DNA from: Acidobacteriaceae bacterium
Lineage (GTDB): Bacteria > Acidobacteriota > Terriglobia > Terriglobales > Acidobacteriaceae
NCBI GenBank assembly: GCA_030040115.1
Contig: JASHUH010000534.1
Span: 1-8,041 of the forward strand
Reading direction: 5' to 3'
DNA length: 8,041 nucleotides
A program made the position numbers and the translations under genes. Position 1 is the stretch's first letter. Every line of letters begins with the position of its first letter. The notes under the pieces were generated by a model that worked only from the letters and a program-made list of their open reading frames with translations, was not told the origin of the DNA and did not search any database. Shown here one piece after another: positions 5,291-8,041 of the stretch.

Positions 5291-6247
5291 ATGCCTTTTT
5301 CCAAACGTCAGCACCGCAAGGCGGCCGTGTCGGCAGACACGCTGCGAATTCGCGATTTCGCGCTCCTCGTCTCTCTGAAGGAAACAGGCAATCTCACGCT
5401 GGCCGCGCAGCGCGTCGGAATCTCCGAGTCGGCTGCGTCGAAGCAGCTCAAGGCCATCCAACGCCGCGTGAAAATGCCGCTCTACGAATCGAATAACGGG
5501 GCCGACAAACTGACTGCCGCGGCACGCGCCTTGCTTCCTGCGGCGGCGGACATCGTTCACGCCTACCATCGGGGAATGCACGATGCTCAGGAGGCCCGAC
5601 ATGGCGGGCAGCACATTCTGCGAATCGGAGCATCCTCGTTTCTTCCGGGGCGCTGGCATCGCCTCCTCGAGTCCGTTGAAATGCGCCTCTATCGTAATGT
5701 CAGACCACAACTCGACTTGGCTAACACCGAGCAATTGCTTCTGGCGCTCCAAAGACACGATCTTGACGTTGCGCTTGTGATCTTCCCGCCGCAAAATGGA
5801 AAGCTCACAAGCCGGTGTGTGGCGAAGAGCCCTTTCATGATCGTTTTTCGCAAAGGGCACCCGCTTGCCGGGCGCCAGTTGGTGAGCCTGACGGAGGTCG
5901 TGTCCTATCCCTGGGTCTTCTTTCACAAGAGCGACCACCCGTGGCTGCACGACCTGATTCTGCGCCGCGCTGAGACCGCTGGCGACGGAGTGAGAATCCG
6001 GCACCGCGTAAACCACTACGATCACGTCCCACGGCTCCTCACGGACGACAGGGTGCTGGCATGGCTGACCCCGTCTGGCGCTGAGCGCATCGCCCGTCCG
6101 GGCCTTGTGGCAAGACCGCTCGATGACCCGAAAATCTGCCTGGAAACACACCTCGCCGTACTGACCGACATGCGTCGCCGGTTGTCGCCGAATACTTCCG
6201 ATGCTTCCTGGCGCAACTCGAAGAGGATCACTCGCCGGTTCAGTTGA
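5291..6247 (+). CDS. LysR-family transcriptional regulator, C-terminus frameshifted
   Basis: A 318-residue open frame. The start at 5291 fits the length of LysR proteins and precedes the HTH by a normal margin; AGGTGG (5282-5287) is a plausible ribosome site. The winged HTH spans about residues 20-66, with the typical GNLTLAAQRVGISESAASKQ (33-52) and LKAIQRRV. The effector-binding domain covers about 108-295, with RIGASSFLPG (111-120), DLDVALVIFP (157-166) and FRKGHPLAGR (186-195) in family positions. Such proteins bind DNA as tetramers and respond to a small molecule; the target here is unknown. After MRR (294-296) the translation becomes non-family-like (LSPNTSDASW). Moving one frame at about 6178, as if one C were lost from CGCCCGG, gives VVAEYFRCFLAQLEED and a stop at 6319-6321, which looks like a genuine LysR end. 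Binding domains are complete, so the short form could still work. Confidence 0.82.
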   Translation: MPFSKRQHRKAAVSADTLRIRDFALLVSLKETGNLTLAAQRVGISESAASKQLKAIQRRVKMPLYESNNGADKLTAAARALLPAAADIVHAYHRGMHDAQEARHGGQHILRIGASSFLPGRWHRLLESVEMRLYRNVRPQLDLANTEQLLLALQRHDLDVALVIFPPQNGKLTSRCVAKSPFMIVFRKGHPLAGRQLVSLTEVVSYPWVFFHKSDHPWLHDLILRRAETAGDGVRIRHRVNHYDHVPRLLTDDRVLAWLTPSGAERIARPGLVARPLDDPKICLETHLAVLTDMRRRLSPNTSDASWRNSKRITRRFS

Positions 6248-6327
6248 GGTTGCCGCTAGCGGGAACCCTCGTGAATCAAAGCTGGAACGAAGACAGAAGA
6301 GTGCTCAAGGCATCCGCATAGCGGACC

Positions 6328-6525
6328 TTAGAAGTCGTACCCAGGGAGAGTACAGCCGCCGTGATGGGGGCACTCTGAAGCGAGCAAATCGAAGTTACGC
6401 TCAAACGATCTGTACTCGCGGTAGTTCTCGACTACGACTGTCAGCATCCAGGAACAGACTCCCGCGAAGAGGATCAGGGCCGTCCACTGTTTAACGGATC
6501 GGGATTTCCGCATGGCCGCGTCCAT
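6328..6525 (-). CDS. Small single-pass membrane protein, hypothetical
   Basis: A 65-residue ORF starting at ATG 6525 (an alternative ATG four codons on, at 6513) and stopping at 6330-6328. It has a basic N-terminus (MRKSRSVKQ, 5-13), one hydrophobic helix (WTALILFAGVCSWMLTVVV, 14-32), then a charged polar tail (ENYREYRSFERNFD) with two cysteines and paired histidines (CPHHGGC, 52-58). This positive-inside layout is that of a type II anchored small membrane protein. Its stop lies 6 nt from the stop of the frame-restored lysR, in convergent orientation, a tight packing that mildly supports both. I recognise no family, and the ribosome site is weak (GGGG before 6525). The 182 bases between it and padR (6526-6707) hold no other gene that I can see. 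Confidence 0.4.
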   Translation of the reverse strand: MDAAMRKSRSVKQWTALILFAGVCSWMLTVVVENYREYRSFERNFDLLASECPHHGGCTLPGYDF

Positions 6526-6707
6526 AGCCCCATTTTCCGCCGGATCATGCCAGACCTCAAATCGCGGACGCTCATGGGCCAGTTGACACCGGCAACACCA
6601 TCGGATATCACAAGAAGCCTGCGGTGGATCACCTGTTGCTTTCCCAATGGAAATGTGGCATTCTCCTATTGGTAGCCAAAACGTAAAAGGCAGGGGCGCC
6701 AAATTCC

Positions 6708-7055
6708 ATGAAAGCGAAAAAGGACGTACAGCCGGGCACGCTCGCCTTGATGGTGTTGAAAACCCTCGACGTACTCGGACCGTTACACGGGTATGGCATA
6801 GCCCGACGCATCGAGCAGATCAGTGGTGATCTGCTTTTCGTGAACCAAGGCACTCTGTATCCCGTACTTCTGAGGTTGGAGCAGGAAGGTGCGGTCGACT
6901 CGGACTGGGGGCCATCGGAGAACAACAGGAGGGCCCGCTTTTATCGCTTGACCCGCGCCGGACGCAAGCTTCTTGATGCAGAAAAGCGCGACTGGGAAAA
7001 AACGGCAGCGATTATTGCTCGCTTCTTTGAGGTCAAGGCGGAGGATCTGGTATGA
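6708..7055 (+). CDS. PadR-family transcriptional regulator
   Basis: A 115-residue protein of the compact PadR type (winged helix plus one dimerisation helix). Motifs in order: TLALMVLKTLDVLGPLHGYG (11-30), the helix-turn-helix with VNQGTLYPVLLRLEQEGAV (45-63), the wing SENNRRARFYRLTRAGR (70-86), and a C-terminal helix from about 87. PadR proteins are repressors released by small molecules or toxic compounds. The gene overlaps the downstream permease by ATGA (7052-7055), so it very likely regulates its own operon, the usual arrangement for acidobacterial permeases of this class. A ribosome site AGGGG (6692-6696) lies 11 nt before the ATG, rather far. TTGG-tag-CCAA (6669-6679) upstream is a small palindrome that could be its operator. 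Confidence 0.93.
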   Translation: MKAKKDVQPGTLALMVLKTLDVLGPLHGYGIARRIEQISGDLLFVNQGTLYPVLLRLEQEGAVDSDWGPSENNRRARFYRLTRAGRKLLDAEKRDWEKTAAIIARFFEVKAEDLV

Positions 7056-8041
7056 GGGCACTCAAGAGGTTTCTCGTCCGCCTGCGGAACGTTTCCACCG
7101 GCCGCAGCGGCGACGAGCGGTTGCGAGAAGAGCTCGAAGAGCATGTGGCAATGCAAACAGAGGAGAACATCCGTGCAGGGATGCTTCCAATGCAAGCCCG
7201 TCGCCAGGCCCGGCTGACGCTCGGAGGCGTCGAATCGGTCCGTGATGAGTGCCACGCCGTGGAAGGGCTGCCAGGGCTTGAGTCCCTGATGCAGGATGTT
7301 CGCTTCGCTCTTCGTCAGATGATCAAATCCCCGGCATTTGTTGCGATAGCGGTCCTGACGCTATCTCTTGGCATCGGCGCCAATACCGCAATCATCAGTA
7401 TCGTGAACGCGGTCCTGCTCCATCCTGCGGGTGTAAGAAATCCGAATCAGGTCGCCGTTTTGCATACCCGCTATACAAAATTATCGCTGGATATGGCTTA
7501 CATATCCACACCCACATACACTACGGCCCTTTCACTGACCCGACTAGTGGAAGCTGGCGCCCTCCAGCGGTACGACAGCTTCAACATCAGGAACAATGGC
7601 GAGGCGGAACACGTTTCCGCGGCCCGAGTGTCCTCACAGTGGTTCCAGGTTTACGGAGCGGGGCCGATCCTAGGTCGAACTTTTACATCTACGGAAGATC
7701 AGCCCAATGCCGGACATGTAGTCGTTCTCAGTTACGGCTTCTGGCAGCGTTTTTTTGGCGGGCGGAGCGATGTTGTCGGGCAGACACTGATGCTCGACCA
7801 GGCATCCTATCGCATCATCGGGGTGATGCGCAGTGACTTCGCCTGGCCAAGGCGTTGCGAAGTATGGGTTCCCATTGCTCTGCCTCCCGAGGCGTTCGCG
7901 CCACATCATGACTTCGATGAGTGGTATCAGGCTGTAGTGCGGCTGCGACCCGATGTTTCGGTGCAACAGCTCAACGCGGCTCTTTCTGCCACAATGTGGA
8001 GCGAATTGCGGCGCTCAGGTGGTGCCAACGACGCGAGGAGC
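7052..8041 (+). CDS. ABC transporter permease, acidobacterial duplicated orphan permease (ADOP) type, 3' truncated by window
   Basis: An open frame of 330 codons runs from the ATG overlapping the padR stop to the last base with no stop, so the gene continues outside; full-length members are about 800-900 residues. The N-terminal cytoplasmic helix pair (DERLREELEEHV, 21-32; ARRQARLTLGGVESVRDE, 49-66) is the extension typical of ADOP proteins. It is followed by QDVRFALRQMIKSPAF (81-96), a first membrane helix (about 95-124, VAIAVLTLSLGIGANTAI) and the MacB-like periplasmic domain, with VSSQWFQVYGAGPILGRTF and LSYGFWQRFFGG. Such permeases resemble the MacB/FtsX class, usually lack an adjacent ATPase gene and have an unproven function, perhaps in envelope or peptide-related export. 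The frame is intact across all 990 bases. Confidence 0.93.
   Translation, partial: MRALKRFLVRLRNVSTGRSGDERLREELEEHVAMQTEENIRAGMLPMQARRQARLTLGGVESVRDECHAVEGLPGLESLMQDVRFALRQMIKSPAFVAIAVLTLSLGIGANTAIISIVNAVLLHPAGVRNPNQVAVLHTRYTKLSLDMAYISTPTYTTALSLTRLVEAGALQRYDSFNIRNNGEAEHVSAARVSSQWFQVYGAGPILGRTFTSTEDQPNAGHVVVLSYGFWQRFFGGRSDVVGQTLMLDQASYRIIGVMRSDFAWPRRCEVWVPIALPPEAFAPHHDFDEWYQAVVRLRPDVSVQQLNAALSATMWSELRRSGGANDARS

Noticed and set aside
5210..6151. 313-residue minus-strand open frame over lysR
   Set aside because: Antisense to a gene with clear LysR motifs; the translation shows no domain and no ribosome site was evident.
4914..6707. Second copy of the tRNA-Glu core marking a right boundary
   Set aside because: I scanned for the T-arm and acceptor sequence and found no match, so no right attachment site is claimed.
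1..8041. CRISPR array, insertion sequence or rRNA
   Set aside because: No regularly spaced long repeats, no transposase-like protein and no rRNA sequence are visible.

Overview
The window most likely comes from a soil Acidobacteriota genome (Terriglobia/Acidobacteriaceae type). The main support is the right end: a PadR regulator overlapping, by an ATGA, a large ABC permease with the N-terminal signature of the acidobacterial duplicated orphan permeases. GC-rich codon use, a YhaV/PrlF toxin-antitoxin pair and a tRNA-Glu-type attachment core fit, but the taxonomic call is inference.

Left part (1-3251): the end of a mobile or integrative element. It holds the tail of a DUF6908-like accessory gene, a large ParB-family gene with cysteine clusters and a basic tail, closed by a strong intrinsic terminator, and on the opposite strand a PrlF-YhaV operon with a palindromic operator candidate. 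Partition and addiction functions together suggest element maintenance. Three GGTCC-type direct repeats spaced 11 and 22 bp lie between this module and the attachment core.

Junction (3252-4913): a 44-nt 3' portion of a tRNA-Glu(UUC) gene, from anticodon loop to CCA, with no 5' half, read as an attachment-site core. To its right is a minus-strand tyrosine recombinase broken into four reading frames by three apparent one-base losses, preceded by an intact small helix-turn-helix protein of excisionase type. Because the core's CCA end faces the integrase and no complete tRNA is present, the simplest reading is that the left element ends at this core and a second, decayed element, or its int/xis remnant, abuts it in tandem.

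Right part (4914-8041): a gene-free stretch with short repeats, a LysR-family regulator whose start codon lies just after a long nested stem-loop covering its likely ribosome binding site and whose last residues are frameshifted, a convergent small membrane-protein ORF, and the PadR-permease operon, which runs off the window. No second tRNA core is visible to the right, so the right boundary of the second element is not seen.

I did not find a convincing wholly new system. The most interesting points are the tandem-type attachment junction with a broken integrase, the phased repeats beside it, the alternative-pairing repeats upstream of parB, and the hairpin over the LysR start. Four single-base losses between about 3465 and 6180, against none seen elsewhere, mean either local decay or assembly errors.
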